A stretch of 64,000 nucleotides of DNA, from the NCBI GenBank assembly GCA_963680875.1, contig OY804576.1, positions 79,985,668-80,049,667 of the forward strand, read 5' to 3'. The translations under genes were made by a program, and so were the position numbers. The notes below the pieces were generated by a model. The model did not search any database and had not been told where the DNA came from. It saw only the letters and a list, made by a program, of their open reading frames with translations. This DNA comes from Bathymodiolus brooksi (taxonomy: Eukaryota; Mollusca; Bivalvia; Mytilida; Modiolidae). Within the stretch, counting starts at the first letter, position 1. Every line of letters begins with the position of its first letter. Of the stretch, positions 1 through 10,924 are shown piece by piece.

Positions 1-2521
1 TTTTGGAACTATTCCGACAGTGTGGTATTTTGTGTTTTTCTATTGTATTTTGGAACTGTCCCGACAGTGTGGTATTTTTTGTTTTTCTATTGTATTCTGG
101 AACTATTCCGACAGTGTGGTATTTTGTGTTTTTCTATTGTATTTTGGAACTGTTCCGACAGTGTGGTATTTTTTGTTTTTCTATTGTATTTTGGAACTAT
201 TCCGACAGTGTGGTATTTTGTGTTTTTCTATTGTATTTTGGAACTGTTCCGACAGTGTGGTATTTTTTGTTTTTCTATTGTATTCTGGAACTGTTCGACA
301 GTGTGGTATTTTTTGTTTTTCTATTGTATTTTGGAACTGTTCCGACAGTGTTGTATTTTGTGTTTTTCTATTGTATTTTGGAACTATTCCGACAGTGTGG
401 TATTTTGTGTTTTTCTATTGTATTTTGGAACTATTCCGACAGTGTGGTATTTTGTGTTTTTCTATTGTATTTTGGAACTGTTCCGACAGTGTGGTATTTT
501 TTGTTTTTCTATTGTATTCTGGAACTGTTCGACAGTGTGGTATTTTTTGTTTTTCTATTGTATTTTGGAACTGTTCCGACAGTGTTGTATTTTGTGTTTT
601 TCTATTGTATTTTGGAACTGTTCCGACAGTGTTGTATTTTGTGTTTTTCTATTGTATTTTGGAACTATTCCGACAGTGTGGTATTTTGTGTTTTTCTATT
701 GTATTTTGGAACTATTCCGACAGTGTGGTATTTTGTGTTTTTCTATTGTATGTTGGAACTATTCCGACCGTGTGGTATTTTGTGTTTTTCTATTGTATTT
801 TGGAACTATTCCGACAGTGTGGTATTTTGTGTTTTTCTATTGTATTCTGGAACTGTTCCGACAGTGTTGTATTTTGTGTTTTTCTATTGTATTTTGGAAC
901 TGTTCCGACAGTGTGGTATTTTGTGTTTTTCTATTGTATTTTAGAACTATTCCGACAGTGTGGTATTTTGTGTTTTTCTATTGTATTTTGGAACTGTTCC
1001 GACAGTGTTGTATTTTGTGTTTTTCTATTGTATTTTGGAACTGTTCCGACAGTGTTGTATTTTGTGTTTTTCTATTGTATTTTGGAACTGTCCCGACAGT
1101 GTGGTATTTTTTGTTTTTCTATTGTATTTTGGAACTATTCCGACAGTGTGGTATTTTGTGTTTTTCTATTGTATTTTGGAACTGTTCCGACAGTGTGGTA
1201 TTTTTTGTTTTTCTATTGTATTCTGGAACTGTTCGACAGTGTGGTATTTTTTGTTTTTCTATTGTATTTTGGAACTGTTCCGACAGTGTTGTATTTTGTG
1301 TTTTTCTATTGTATTTTGGAACTATTCCGACAGTGTGGTATTTTGTGTTTTTCTATTGTATTTTGGAACTATTCCGACAGTGTGGTATTTTGTGTTTTTC
1401 TATTGTATTTTGGAACTGTTCCGACAGTGTGGTATTTTTTGTTTTTCTATTGTATTCTGGAACTGTTCGACAGTGTGGTATTTTTTGTTTTTCTATTGTA
1501 TTTTGGAACTGTTCCGACAGTGTTGTATTTTGTGTTTTTCTATTGTATTTTGGAACTGTTCCGACAGTGTTGTATTTTGTGTTTTTCTATTGTATTTTGG
1601 AACTATTCCGACAGTGTGGTATTTTGTGTTTTTCTATTGTATTTTGGAACTATTCCGACAGTGTGGTATTTTGTGTTTTTCTATTGTATGTTGGAACTAT
1701 TCCGACAGTGTGGTATTTTGTGTTTTTCTATTGTATTTTGGAACTATTCCGACAGTGTGGTATTTTGTGTTTTTCTATTGTATTCTGGAACTGTTCCGAC
1801 AGTGTGGTATTTTGTGTTTTTCTATTGTATTTTGGAACTATTCCGACAGTGTGGTATTTTGTGTTTTTCTATTGTATTTTAGAACTATTCCGACCGTGTG
1901 GTATTTTGTGTTTTTCTATTGTATTTTGGAACTATTCCGACAGTGTGGTATTTTGTGTTTTTCTATTGTATTCTGGAACTGTTCCGACAGTGTGGTATTT
2001 TGTGTTTTTCTATTGTATTTTGGAACTGTTCCGACAGTGTTGTATTTTGTGTTTTTCTATTGTATTTTGGAACTGTTCCGACAGTGTGGTATTTTGTGTT
2101 TTTCTATTGTATTTTGGAACTATTCCGACAGTGTGGTATTTTGTGTTTTTCTATTGTATTCTGGAACTGTTCCGACAGTGTGGTATTTTGTGTTTTTCTA
2201 TTGTATTTTGGAACTGTTCCGACAGTGTGGTATTTTGTGTTTTTCTATTGTATTTTGGAACTATTCCGACAGTGTTGTATTTTGTGTTTTTCTATTGTAT
2301 TCTGGAACTGTTCCGACAGTGTGGTATTTTGTGTTTTTCTATTGTATTCTGGAACTGTTCCGACAGTGTGGTATTTTGTGTTTTTCTATTGTATTTTAGA
2401 ACTGTTCCGACAGTGTTGTATGTTGTGTTTTTCTATTGTATTTTAGAACTGTTCCGACAGTGTTGTATTTTGTGTTTTTCTATTGTATTTTGGAACTATT
2501 CCGACAGTGTGGTATTTTGTG
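1..2521. repeat. 47-bp minisatellite with higher-order structure
   Basis: About 53 head-to-tail copies of a 47-bp unit beginning TTTTGGAACTATTCCGACAG. Unit variants include gttCGACAG with one base deleted (46 bp), GTGTTG for GTGTGG, TTTTTTG for TTTTGTG, TTCTGG for TTTTGG, and TTTTAG. The order of variants repeats with a 938-bp period (20 units, two of them 46 bp): the block starting near 236 matches the block starting near 1174. Because 47 is not a multiple of 3 and the unit has few stops, long open frames cross the array; they are not genes. The array probably lies in a downstream intron of the Dispatched-like gene. Confidence 0.97.
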
Positions 2522-2647
2522 TTCTTCACTTTATTTATGTAAAGTCACTGTGTATGTAAATATGTATATTCTAACATATAGCATAACATCATGTAATGAC
2601 AAGGAATTTGGGTGTGAGATGGAAGAATTTGCATACTTTAGGCTTAC

Positions 2648-2875
2648 CATGAGTGCGATCTGGGCTTCTTCGGAAGATGCATCAAACGTGTCATCCCATT
2701 CTGTCGTACCACGACAATAATCTCTGGATTTCAGATTACAAGAGTCCATATTTTGAGGTTTGACTCCCCATGATAAATGTATTCTGGTATCTTCGTCTTC
2801 ATAATTTCTTTGGAAACCATAATAATGGAGCTTGTATGCTTTTCCATAGTTGTGCGAACTTATGAATATTTCTAC
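2648..2875 (-). CDS. Dispatched-like protein, second visible exon
   Basis: A 228-bp exon (76 codons, phase 0 at both ends) recovered by splicing rather than as a Met-initiated ORF. The acceptor is TTTTTAG before 2875 and the donor is GTAAGC at 2642-2647. It follows in frame after the 3941 donor. The translation starts VEIFISSHNYGKAYKLHYYG and contains RIHLSWGVKP. A WG(V/I)xP motif in the second extracellular loop, following TM7, is as I recall typical of Dispatched proteins. The exon ends in ASSEEAQIALM and the gene then continues into an intron that runs off the window. This exon supports Dispatched over Patched-domain-only proteins. The paralogue is unresolved. Confidence 0.85.
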
Positions 2876-3940
2876 CTAAAAACAGAACAAGTCATTGTCA
2901 ATTAGAAAGGTTTGAAGATACAAATGGGCTAACCAGAAGCCGTAAATCGAAGACGAACAGACAATACAATGGCTAAAACAAAAAGGACATAAAGATGTAA
3001 ACATGACGGTCAATAATAAAACTGACAAGACAGTAGTATACACATGGCAACGAACAACAACTAAAAATATTCACGGGGAAATACCAACACACATAACACT
3101 GATGACGAAGAAAATCAGACGTAACACCTGTGAGGACGGACAAGACATAACACTGACGACGAAAGCAAACAGTACAATTATGAACCATGTCAACATTTGT
3201 TTCGACGGACAAAAAATATATCATTGGTAGGAGGAAGAACAATTATGGCGACCGTCCATTTTTGTACAATCTGTTTGTGTGATGTTGTTTTGGGTTTTTT
3301 TTTTTGGCTTTGCTTTGTTTTGTTTTGTTTTGTTTTTTTGTTTTTGTGAACGCTAAACCATGGTGCAGAAACAGCATACCTATGAAAGTTATCAAGATAA
3401 TCAACAATTCTTGAAACAATTTTCAAGTTGACACATCAAATCACAATCCAAAGTAGAAAAGACAAGTCAAAGCAAAACCTCAAAAGAACAACACTATTCA
3501 GCAGTAAAACAAACAGGAAGGGGAACCAATGATTGGAAGGCTTCATATAATTTGGAAATCATAGGAATATTAGACATTTGCCTGAAACTAATTGTGAATA
3601 ACTTTATCAGTAGCAGTTTCGTGGCTTTATAATCGTTACACTTCTGACAGGAGCAGTTTATTGATGTTTTGATACGTTTTTGTTTGTAATACCACAACAT
3701 ATATTTGTATCCTTTCACTTTCGAATTACAGTTTTCGATTACATCTTTGGTATCCTTTACATTTTCTTACATTATTTTTTATTTTTTTTTACAAATATCA
3801 AAATATCTTAAAGATTTGGTGGGATGCATATAATGCTGATAACGTTAATGTAATAAACACAATTATAAAGTGTGACTTATTGGACAAACACTATTACTCT
3901 GCCATTTCAACAAAATTCTTGAAAAACAAAACATGCTTAC
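2876..3940 (-). other. intron of the Dispatched-like gene
   Basis: A 1,065-bp interval between two phase-0 splice sites (donor GTAAGC at 3935-3940, acceptor AG at 2876-2877). It contains a T/G-rich low-complexity tract near 3295-3350 and two short ORFs on opposite strands around 2973-3242 with no recognisable domain. I see no gene in it. Confidence 0.8.
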
Positions 3941-5596
3941 CTGATTACTATCCGGTTCTAAGGTTGACGCACTATGAATAAAAAATATCGAAGTTCCTAT
4001 GAATACTAGTGGTATTATTATCTTTACAGATCGTAAAGTCATAAAATCATAGAACCCGTTCTTGAGAAACAGAACTACTTTATTTCTATCTTCAAAGTTT
4101 CTTTTCTGTGTTGGTGATTCAGTTCGTGATTCTTTGTCAGCATTTTCACTCGAACTTATCGGTGTGTTCGATCGTGAGTGTAGTTTGTTAAACTTTGGAA
4201 GGGATGGGTTATATAATCCAATATTTTTGGAATAAAGTCTACTTCTGTGGGTCGGAATCAGCGATTGCTGACTAACGGCCCGGCTTGGTTTCTCTTCCTT
4301 TGAACAGCAAGTAAAACACCGGTCAAACATTGGCTTGATGGCTTCGTGATACACAAGTATAACAACAGGGAAACAGAACAAATCAAATAAATAATTGATT
4401 CCGACTAGTAATCCAGAAAAGATTCCGAATGATGCAACCGGAAGAAATGGTGACGGAGCACTGACTAGAAATGCAGACATAGTTGTGACAGAAGTAACAA
4501 ATGTAGTTTTGGCAGCTTTTCTGTAACAGTCTGAAAGACGGCGAGCCACTGATGGGAACACAGTGTGCCCCGATAATCTCCAAGTGTCATAGAATATAAA
4601 AACATCATCAGCACCAATACCTAGGATAATAAATACTGATATGATATGAAAAAATCCAAAATATTCATACTTAAAAACGAATCTGTATATCAAATTTGTC
4701 AGTAGAAAACTAGTCAAAATACTGAGAATTCCAAAAAATGTTATCCAAAACGAGGCTGTTTGAAACAACATAAATAAGAATATAAAGCAAAAACTTCCTA
4801 TTGCTAATTTCATATCATTAAATGCTTGTTCTTTGACATCATGTTCAAACAACGTCACGCTAACATAATACAAATCTAGTATGCCATCTAGCAAACCATC
4901 TCGTATATTCTCTAATTCTGGTTTAACATTCGATACTTGATAGTTAGTCAGTCTAACGGCATCATTTTGTCCTCGGAGTGGCCATCCGAATAGCATAAAT
5001 AATCTAGTTTTAGATGATGTTTGGCTAGAATCACACGGATCGTAGTTCTTCGGTAATACAAGTTGCACGAATTCTTTAGTTTCGTTGTAGAGCGTCGCTT
5101 TGCACATAACGTCGCTAGCGTTGACAAACGAGGCTGAATCGAATATGGAATCTACATTCTTATATGTCCCATCAAATAAACGAAGTATAGAGACAGGTTT
5201 TTCGCAAATATACGATGCGTCTTTTAAACAAAACATTGACTGGAAGAACGGTAAATAAAACAATCTATTTTCAGTTTGATTCAGTAAATCCAGGTTAGTC
5301 TCGGAAAAAACATCATTACCCTCGAAAATAACCTCCAATGTATCTCCGATTTTTCCATTGTACCACGTGGGTACTGTTAGTCCTATCACAGGACGGTAGA
5401 CTCTGAAGTCGTATTTCATTGAATCCCGCCATCCTAAGTCTTGTGTGCGTTCAGCGTCTGTATACAGAATCAATGGAAGTTCTTCAAACTCAATTGGAAA
5501 GACTGTGTGGCCAGTAATCAATAGTAATGTAGTTGCTAGGATGATAGATGTATGCAGAACCAATGTTAACGCTGAAACGAGAAATTTAAGCTGCAT
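3941..5596 (-). CDS. Dispatched-like sterol-sensing-domain transporter, first visible coding exon
   Basis: This 552-codon exon encodes the N-terminal half of an RND-superfamily membrane protein. Dispatched proteins release lipid-modified Hedgehog from producing cells. Visible in order: TM1 (about residues 5-28); a large extracellular loop with Cys and N-glycosylation-type sites (30-262); TM2-TM6 forming a sterol-sensing-domain-like bundle (264-416); the motif LGIGADDVF at 325-333, whose acidic pair is the proposed cation-relay site in RND proteins; a Ser/Lys-rich cytoplasmic loop (430-520); and TM7 (524-542). The ATG at 5594-5596 follows an in-frame stop nine bases upstream, so it is the likely start; this gives a short cytoplasmic N-terminus, and a further upstream exon cannot be excluded. 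The exon ends at the donor CAG|GTAAGC (last base 3941). The frame reads 25 codons into the intron before a stop, which is read-through and not a real C-terminus. The family call is firm; the paralogue (DISP1, 2 or 3) is not. Confidence 0.88.
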
Positions 5597-5892
5597 GGTA
5601 AGTTATAATATACGAAATTATTATATAAATGAAGTTCAATATCAATAAGACTTGTCAATTCCATTGTCAGTATTTATTTTCTACCCACGATAGAATATAG
5701 TGCCAATGACATGAATGGCCACCAAGAAGTTGCATACGACAAGTTCTTTGAAAGGGTGTAAGGTTCACTTGTTCAATACACAATAACTTGGCTAACCGTT
5801 ACGGAATATCTATTTCACATACGACCACGGATATGTTCCGTTTGTCGTAATCCCAATCCGGTCCTTTCCTCATTCATGACTTGTCACCAGTA
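5597..5892. other. 5' flank of the Dispatched-like gene
   Basis: About 300 bp upstream of the start codon. It is AT-rich. I see no convincing TATA or initiator element and no additional exon. The 5' UTR and promoter of the minus-strand gene should lie here or further upstream. Confidence 0.4.
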
Positions 5893-6165
5893 ACACGACA
5901 GGTGTCACAAGTAAAGCAGGAACTGCTTACCCTTCCGGAGCACCTGAGTTCACCCTCAGTTTATATTGGGGTTTGTGTTGCTCGATCTTTAGTTTTCTAT
6001 GTAGTGTTTTGTAGGACATTGTTTGTCCTTTTTCTTTTTTGCCATTATATTGTCTGTCCTTCGATTTACGGGTTCAGATTAACCCTTTGGCATCTTCAAA
6101 ACAAACTTCAATTTGTGATACGGAAAATATCTGTTACAGAGACGCGACCATAGATAATTTCTTAT
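5893..6165 (+). repeat. interspersed repeat, mytilid type
   Basis: A stretch with the order 'gagttcaccctcag', 'tttgtgttgctcgatc', 'ttagttttctatgtag', 'gtttgtcc', 'ttcgatttacggg', 'accctttggcatctt'. It resembles a repeat I recall as very common in Mytilus genomic and transcript sequences. A degraded relative follows at about 6340-6480 (sharing 'cattgtctgcccttcttcgat' style wording) and another fragment lies at 18290-18450. The ORFs across it are incidental. The family name and class are unknown to me. Confidence 0.55.
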
Positions 6166-6339
6166 GTCGGAAAAAGCAATAGTTCAGTACCTAAATAATC
6201 CAATTTGTTTTCCCTTTTCTATAAACAAAAATAAATTTTGAATAATTCTGTTCGTAAAGTTTCGACGTGTTTGGCATAAATTGTATATTGAGACAAGGAA
6301 ATGTGACTATAGCAACCACGGATATCATGGACTGTTAAC

Positions 6340-6480
6340 GTTTGTATTTTGTCAACGAAGTTTGAATAAGTTTGAATTGGGTACTGTAGGTTTTTTGTGT
6401 GTCAGATCATTGCATTGTCTGCCCTTCTTCGATCTATGGCTTCTGATTACTCCTTGGGTATCTCCAAACATTTTCTTTGC
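6340..6480 (+). repeat. degraded second copy of the 5.9-kb repeat
   Basis: The order of motifs 'tgtgtgtcagatc', 'cattgtctgccctt', 'tcgatctatgg' and 'ctccttgggtatctcc' matches the repeat at 5893-6165 with many substitutions. Confidence 0.4.
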
Positions 6481-6489
6481 TGAAATTTT

Positions 6490-7060
6490 ATATACATGTT
6501 CATATTTTAATTTCCAGACTAAACTCATTTATATTTAATTATTATGGAGACAATATAATTCTGGAAAACAAAAGGAACGGCTTTTAATATTTACACAAGT
6601 AAATGAAGATTTGATGTTTCGTCGATAAAAATGTCCTACTTCACGTGGAATATGTTTACTCAGGACATAAATCTGTATTTTAACGAGGCAAATTTGTTTG
6701 TTTCGGTCTTAAAATAGTGTTTGTAAATCTAAAATGTTAGTCCGATAAACTAATATATTCAAAAATGGCAAGTAATAATACAGTGTATCTTGTTGACTTG
6801 TTTTCTGTTATGAAATCATACACTACAAGTATTAGTAGTCATTTATAGTTGTTACCATGCAATAACCTCAATATACATCTTCTTACAAAGTCTTAAGCCA
6901 GTGACCCTTAACATTGAATGTTTATTACAGAAATGTAATGAAAAGTACATCTTGTTGATACTCATGTTAAAAAATTATAGTAAAAAGCAACGTAATTTTC
7001 TGAAAAGTTTAACAATATTAATATAGTTGTTTGCTTTTTGTTTAGTTTCAAATTATTTTG
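6490..7060. other. AT-rich intergenic DNA
   Basis: No ORF, RNA gene or clear repeat was recognised here. Confidence 0.4.
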
Positions 7061-7062
7061 AC

Positions 7063-7430
7063 TGCATCTGTGTCGTAATGGTTAGCGTTCTCCCATCGAG
7101 TGTGATAGATTGTGAATTCGAGCCCGGGTCGTGTCAAACAAAAGACTCGAAACAAATTATATTTGCTGCTTCTCTGCTAAGCACGCAGAATTAAGGAGAA
7201 AGCGCAGTAGTTTGATTAGCTCAGAATCATAATAAAGTATACGATTGGAGAGACATGTTTATCCGCGGATTGTTGTTTCAGTGGGTCAGCAATATAAAAT
7301 CTAACTGAGCGTGTTGGTCTAGTACAAAGCGGACATCATCTAATCGAATGAAAGTCGCTCTTGCATTGAAATACTAGTAGCTGAATAGATTGCTCATTTT
7401 GGCGTTAAACAATAAACACTCGCTCATAAA
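7063..7430 (+). mobile_element. full-length tRNA-derived SINE (family A)
   Basis: The 5' head carries a Pol III A box (TGTCGTAATGG, 7071-7081) and a B box-like GAATTCGAGCC (about 7114-7124), spaced as in a tRNA gene. The body follows (gctgcttctctgctaagcac ... tctagtacaaagcgg) and the tail is tgctcattttggcgttaaac. Several copies elsewhere in the window lie in the opposite orientation (20495, 39540, 42890, 47445, 50396, 56728), which fixes the limits and polarity of the family. It is not a functional tRNA: the acceptor stem and anticodon arm do not fold convincingly. Confidence 0.75.
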
Positions 7431-7434
7431 ACAT

Positions 7435-8520
7435 GCACAAAAATATTAAAAATTGTTTCTTATTTAGTTTATATTCATTTTACTTCAATTAAGCTGTGTG
7501 TCACAGTCCAGTTGCTGGTTTGGAATCGTTGAATTCAATGATTTTTGAGGGTGGGTGGTGACGGCTCCTGAGACAACTTATAACAAAAGCAGGTAAAATA
7601 TACATCGTGTCTTTTTCTCATGTGAAACTTCAATCAAACTATATAGACAATTTAATAACGAATTTGATATGATTTTGAGGTTAACAACGGTAATATATTT
7701 ATAACAGTTCTTTTCTACTTTACCTCTAAACGGTTTTTATATTAACACTATTTTACATTTCGTTTAATCGTCACTCCATACAGATAATATATACAAACAA
7801 TATGAATTTCAAATTATGTCATGTAAATTTGTTTATTTTCGTTTCAATGTGATATTAATGGTTCTTATAGGGGAAGATATCAATCATTTTAAAAGTAAAA
7901 TTGCGTTTTGATAACGTATTTGTTTGGCTTTATGTGTGGAGCCCATTTTTCGACTATTCACCTATATTTTCCGCATTATATTACGATATACAAAGTAGAA
8001 CAAGTGAATCTCTCACTTTACATCAGGGGTGTGGGACCCCACGGGGGAACAATGTTATAAGAACGGTATGCTTTACTTGACATTACTAGTTTTGGAAAAT
8101 TGCCCCCCTCCACAATTTACAAGTTACAAAATTTACTATTTTACTCTATATGTATAATATTTCATTCAGGGGCGTAGGAATCGGGTGCAATTATTTTTCC
8201 TTGTCAGTTTTGAAAGCTTGCCTCCCCCTCACACCCACCCCTACATTCCAGTACTCTTCCAAAGCTTCTCCCCTCACTTTCCAATGCTCTCCTGAATCTT
8301 CTCCCCACTTTTCGGTCCACTTCAAAAGATCACCTTTTCTACTTTCAGGTCCATCCCTGAAGCTTGTCCCCCATTTTCCGATCCACTCCTACGTCTCTAG
8401 ATATTATTACACTGATCTCTGTTTTCTGTCATTTTATTATATATTAATGTACATGTATATGTTTTGTGTTTGCTATATATCATTGTTTGAGCTTACGGAA
8501 ATATGATTTCATTCATCATT
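7435..8520. other. intergenic DNA with pyrimidine-rich stretch
   Basis: No gene recognised. Around 8215-8395 the plus strand is strongly C/T-rich, with three loosely repeated clauses (cttctcccctcacttt, tcttctccccacttt, agcttgtcccccatttt) that look like a degraded short tandem repeat. The 118-aa ORF across it lacks any domain I recognise. Confidence 0.4.
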
Positions 8521-8523
8521 CCT

Positions 8524-8752
8524 TTGTTTCATTCATTCATTCATTCATTCATTCATTCATTCATTCATTCATTCATTCATTCATTCATTCATTCATTCAT
8601 TCATTCATTCATTCATTCATTCATTCATTCATTCATTCATTCATTCATATTCATTCATTCATTCATTCATTCATTCATTCATTCATTCATTCATTCATTC
8701 ATTCATTCATTCATTCATTCATTCATTCATTCATTCATTCATTCATTTATTC
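8524..8752. repeat. (ATTC)n microsatellite
   Basis: About 57 uninterrupted or nearly uninterrupted ATTC/CATT tetranucleotides; one 'catattc' interruption lies near 8646. The His-Ser-Phe-Ile repeat ORFs over it are artefacts of a 4-bp unit read in triplets. Confidence 0.98.
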
Positions 8753-8759
8753 AAACACA

Positions 8760-10240
8760 CCGTAGATTTTCAAATAACGGATGATGAATGTACTTTTAAA
8801 GGCACAATGTACTATTTTATTCAAAAAGGAATTCGAAGTGTGTATAAAAACTCCATGAAAGCATGTCAGTTATTTCAATGGAAGGTATATTGAATTGAGA
8901 TTAAATGAAATATATTTTATGGTAAATTATTTGTATTGATGTTTGAGAATGTCTCGTACCAGGTTAACTATAGATATCGACCTCATGGCGAGGTGTGACA
9001 AACGAGTGTATGAAAATGATAGCGAGCGTGATTTTAAATATTTTACAACATTATTTAACGCAAATATGAAGAATTTGTAAAAAATCGTTATATTTGACCT
9101 TTAAGAAATATTAGAGGTTTTCCACATGATAAAACTTAATAAACATTAGAAGACACCGAACAGGTAATATAAAATAGACAATACAGAGGCACGGATTGCA
9201 TAGGTAGTTGTAAATCCAACTACCATACGATCACGGCGGCCCCCGGTTAAAAGTGGTGTCACACACATATATTGTCACAGTCCTTCTAATCCTGAGTTTC
9301 CAATGGATTTTATATATTTTAATTATTTTATTGGGGAATTGAAGTAGATTGAATAAAAATAGAATTTGAAAATCTTCTTTGTTTCATTTCAGTTCAAAAT
9401 GTGTTCAGTATTACAAAGTTAATAAATAGTGATCGATTATTTTATACAATTTAATCTGAATTTAAACCTTTGAATGGGTTCTTACATGAAAAAGGAGTGT
9501 AATTATTTATAAATGCAATGTACATTCAAAAAGACATGAATTATATGTTTCTGTGTTTCTGTATAAGCTTTGTACCTTCTTACGGGTCCTTGTATGTGTT
9601 ATTCAATTGTAATAATAGCAATTTTCATGAACTTTTATGACAAAAAACTTTTTTTTAATACTAAAGTTTATATCGCATTTGAATCATTTGTCAGTTTAAG
9701 TATATAAGTTTAATTAATATTTAATTAAATGTGAGCCGATTTTATAATCTCTTCGTATGGTTAATTTAATTATTTATTTATATAACTGGGATTGCCAACA
9801 GCTAATGGCTACGGGTGACTTTCTTTCTGAATGGTTCTGCATATGGGATTATTGTGTATAATATATAAATGCATGATTTATATGTAAAATGTATTGAAAT
9901 GTCTATAAGTTGCTTTTGGAATAAAAGTATCATTATTATTATAAAAAAATGTATATATAACCAAAATACTAACAGAATTTCGCACATTTTATGCTTGAAA
10001 GAATCGGTGTCCCTTTATTAGACCAAGTCTAGTCTGGACGTTCGTTCTTATATTTGTTACTTTTTACCTATTATAATAATTGAAATAAGCAAGGATTTAA
10101 TATACAAATCCTTGATATAAGTAAAGTAAATTGTTTATTATAGTGACATGACGTGTAAAACATACATCATTACAAAATATAATATTCTCAAAAATTACAC
10201 ACGACCCATTTAGTGGAGGAAAAATACAAGTAAAAATCTA
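8760..10240. other. intergenic DNA
   Basis: AT-rich with no recognised gene. A fragment of SINE family B in antisense lies at about 9185-9260 ('cataggtagttgtaaatccaactaccat' region). Nothing else was supported. Confidence 0.4.
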
Positions 10241-10243
10241 AAA

Positions 10244-10352
10244 TTTAATGGACCGGAATACCTCACGGCTACTTTTGGTCTTATTTAAAAGATATTACCG
10301 AGGTGCTTCGATGAAGCCCTGTCGTAGAGTTCCACTATGGTGCAGTTTTTGC
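10244..10352. repeat. left TIR of Academ-like copy 1
   Basis: Matches the reverse complement of 13979-14087, with conserved blocks TTTAATGGACCG, ATACCTCACGG, GCCCTGTCGTAGA and ATGGTGCA separated by a diverged spacer. Confidence 0.75.
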
Positions 10353-10924
10353 AATATTGGGGTTAAAGGTCATTTGTGGAAAATGTCGAAAATCGCAATT
10401 TTTTTTATATAATGCATATTTTCCTTGAAAACAGTTTACTATTACAATTAAAAATGCTGGCATTATGTAGAGTTATGTTTTTGATCAAATAATTTCTTTT
10501 TTGTTTGAAAATATCGGGTAAAGGTTACTGATATATGCCCCTGCCGTCGGGAAGTACAAAAAATGTATTTTTTAAATTTGTGCATCAAAATTGAAAAAGA
10601 AAATACAAAAATTACAAATGGAGCTTAATCATAGAAAAATATAGTATATGAAGATATTTTCTGGAAAGTTTCATAAAAATCTTACGAGAAATAACGAGGT
10701 GTATGAAGTCTAAACTCTACCACACCAACCTAGAAGTAGGGAAAAAATTGATTTACTTTTAATAAAAGAGCATAACTCTAATGGTCGAAAGTATACTATG
10801 CCTTTTACAGAGGTCTCATGTTAGATGAAAGCACACCAACCGTGTCAAGGTCTGAGACCAATGGCAGTTTTTTATTTTATTTGTTTGGTGGGGGGGGGGG
10901 GGGGGGTTCGGTCAGGTATCTACT

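Noticed and set aside
3..2559. Very long ORFs (up to 845 codons) over the first 2.5 kb
   Set aside because: They follow a 47-bp tandem repeat that cycles through all three frames; several overlapping frames encode the same low-complexity peptide, so they are by-products of the repeat.
7063..7140. Functional tRNA gene
   Set aside because: A and B boxes are present, but the acceptor and anticodon stems do not pair, and the same sequence recurs as the head of a dispersed SINE.
8466..8784. FIHS-repeat ORFs
   Set aside because: Translation of an (ATTC)n microsatellite.
10889..10907. Poly-G tract as a G-quadruplex regulatory element
   Set aside because: A single homopolymer just beyond a dead transposon ORF; length variation or sequencing artefact is the simpler reading.
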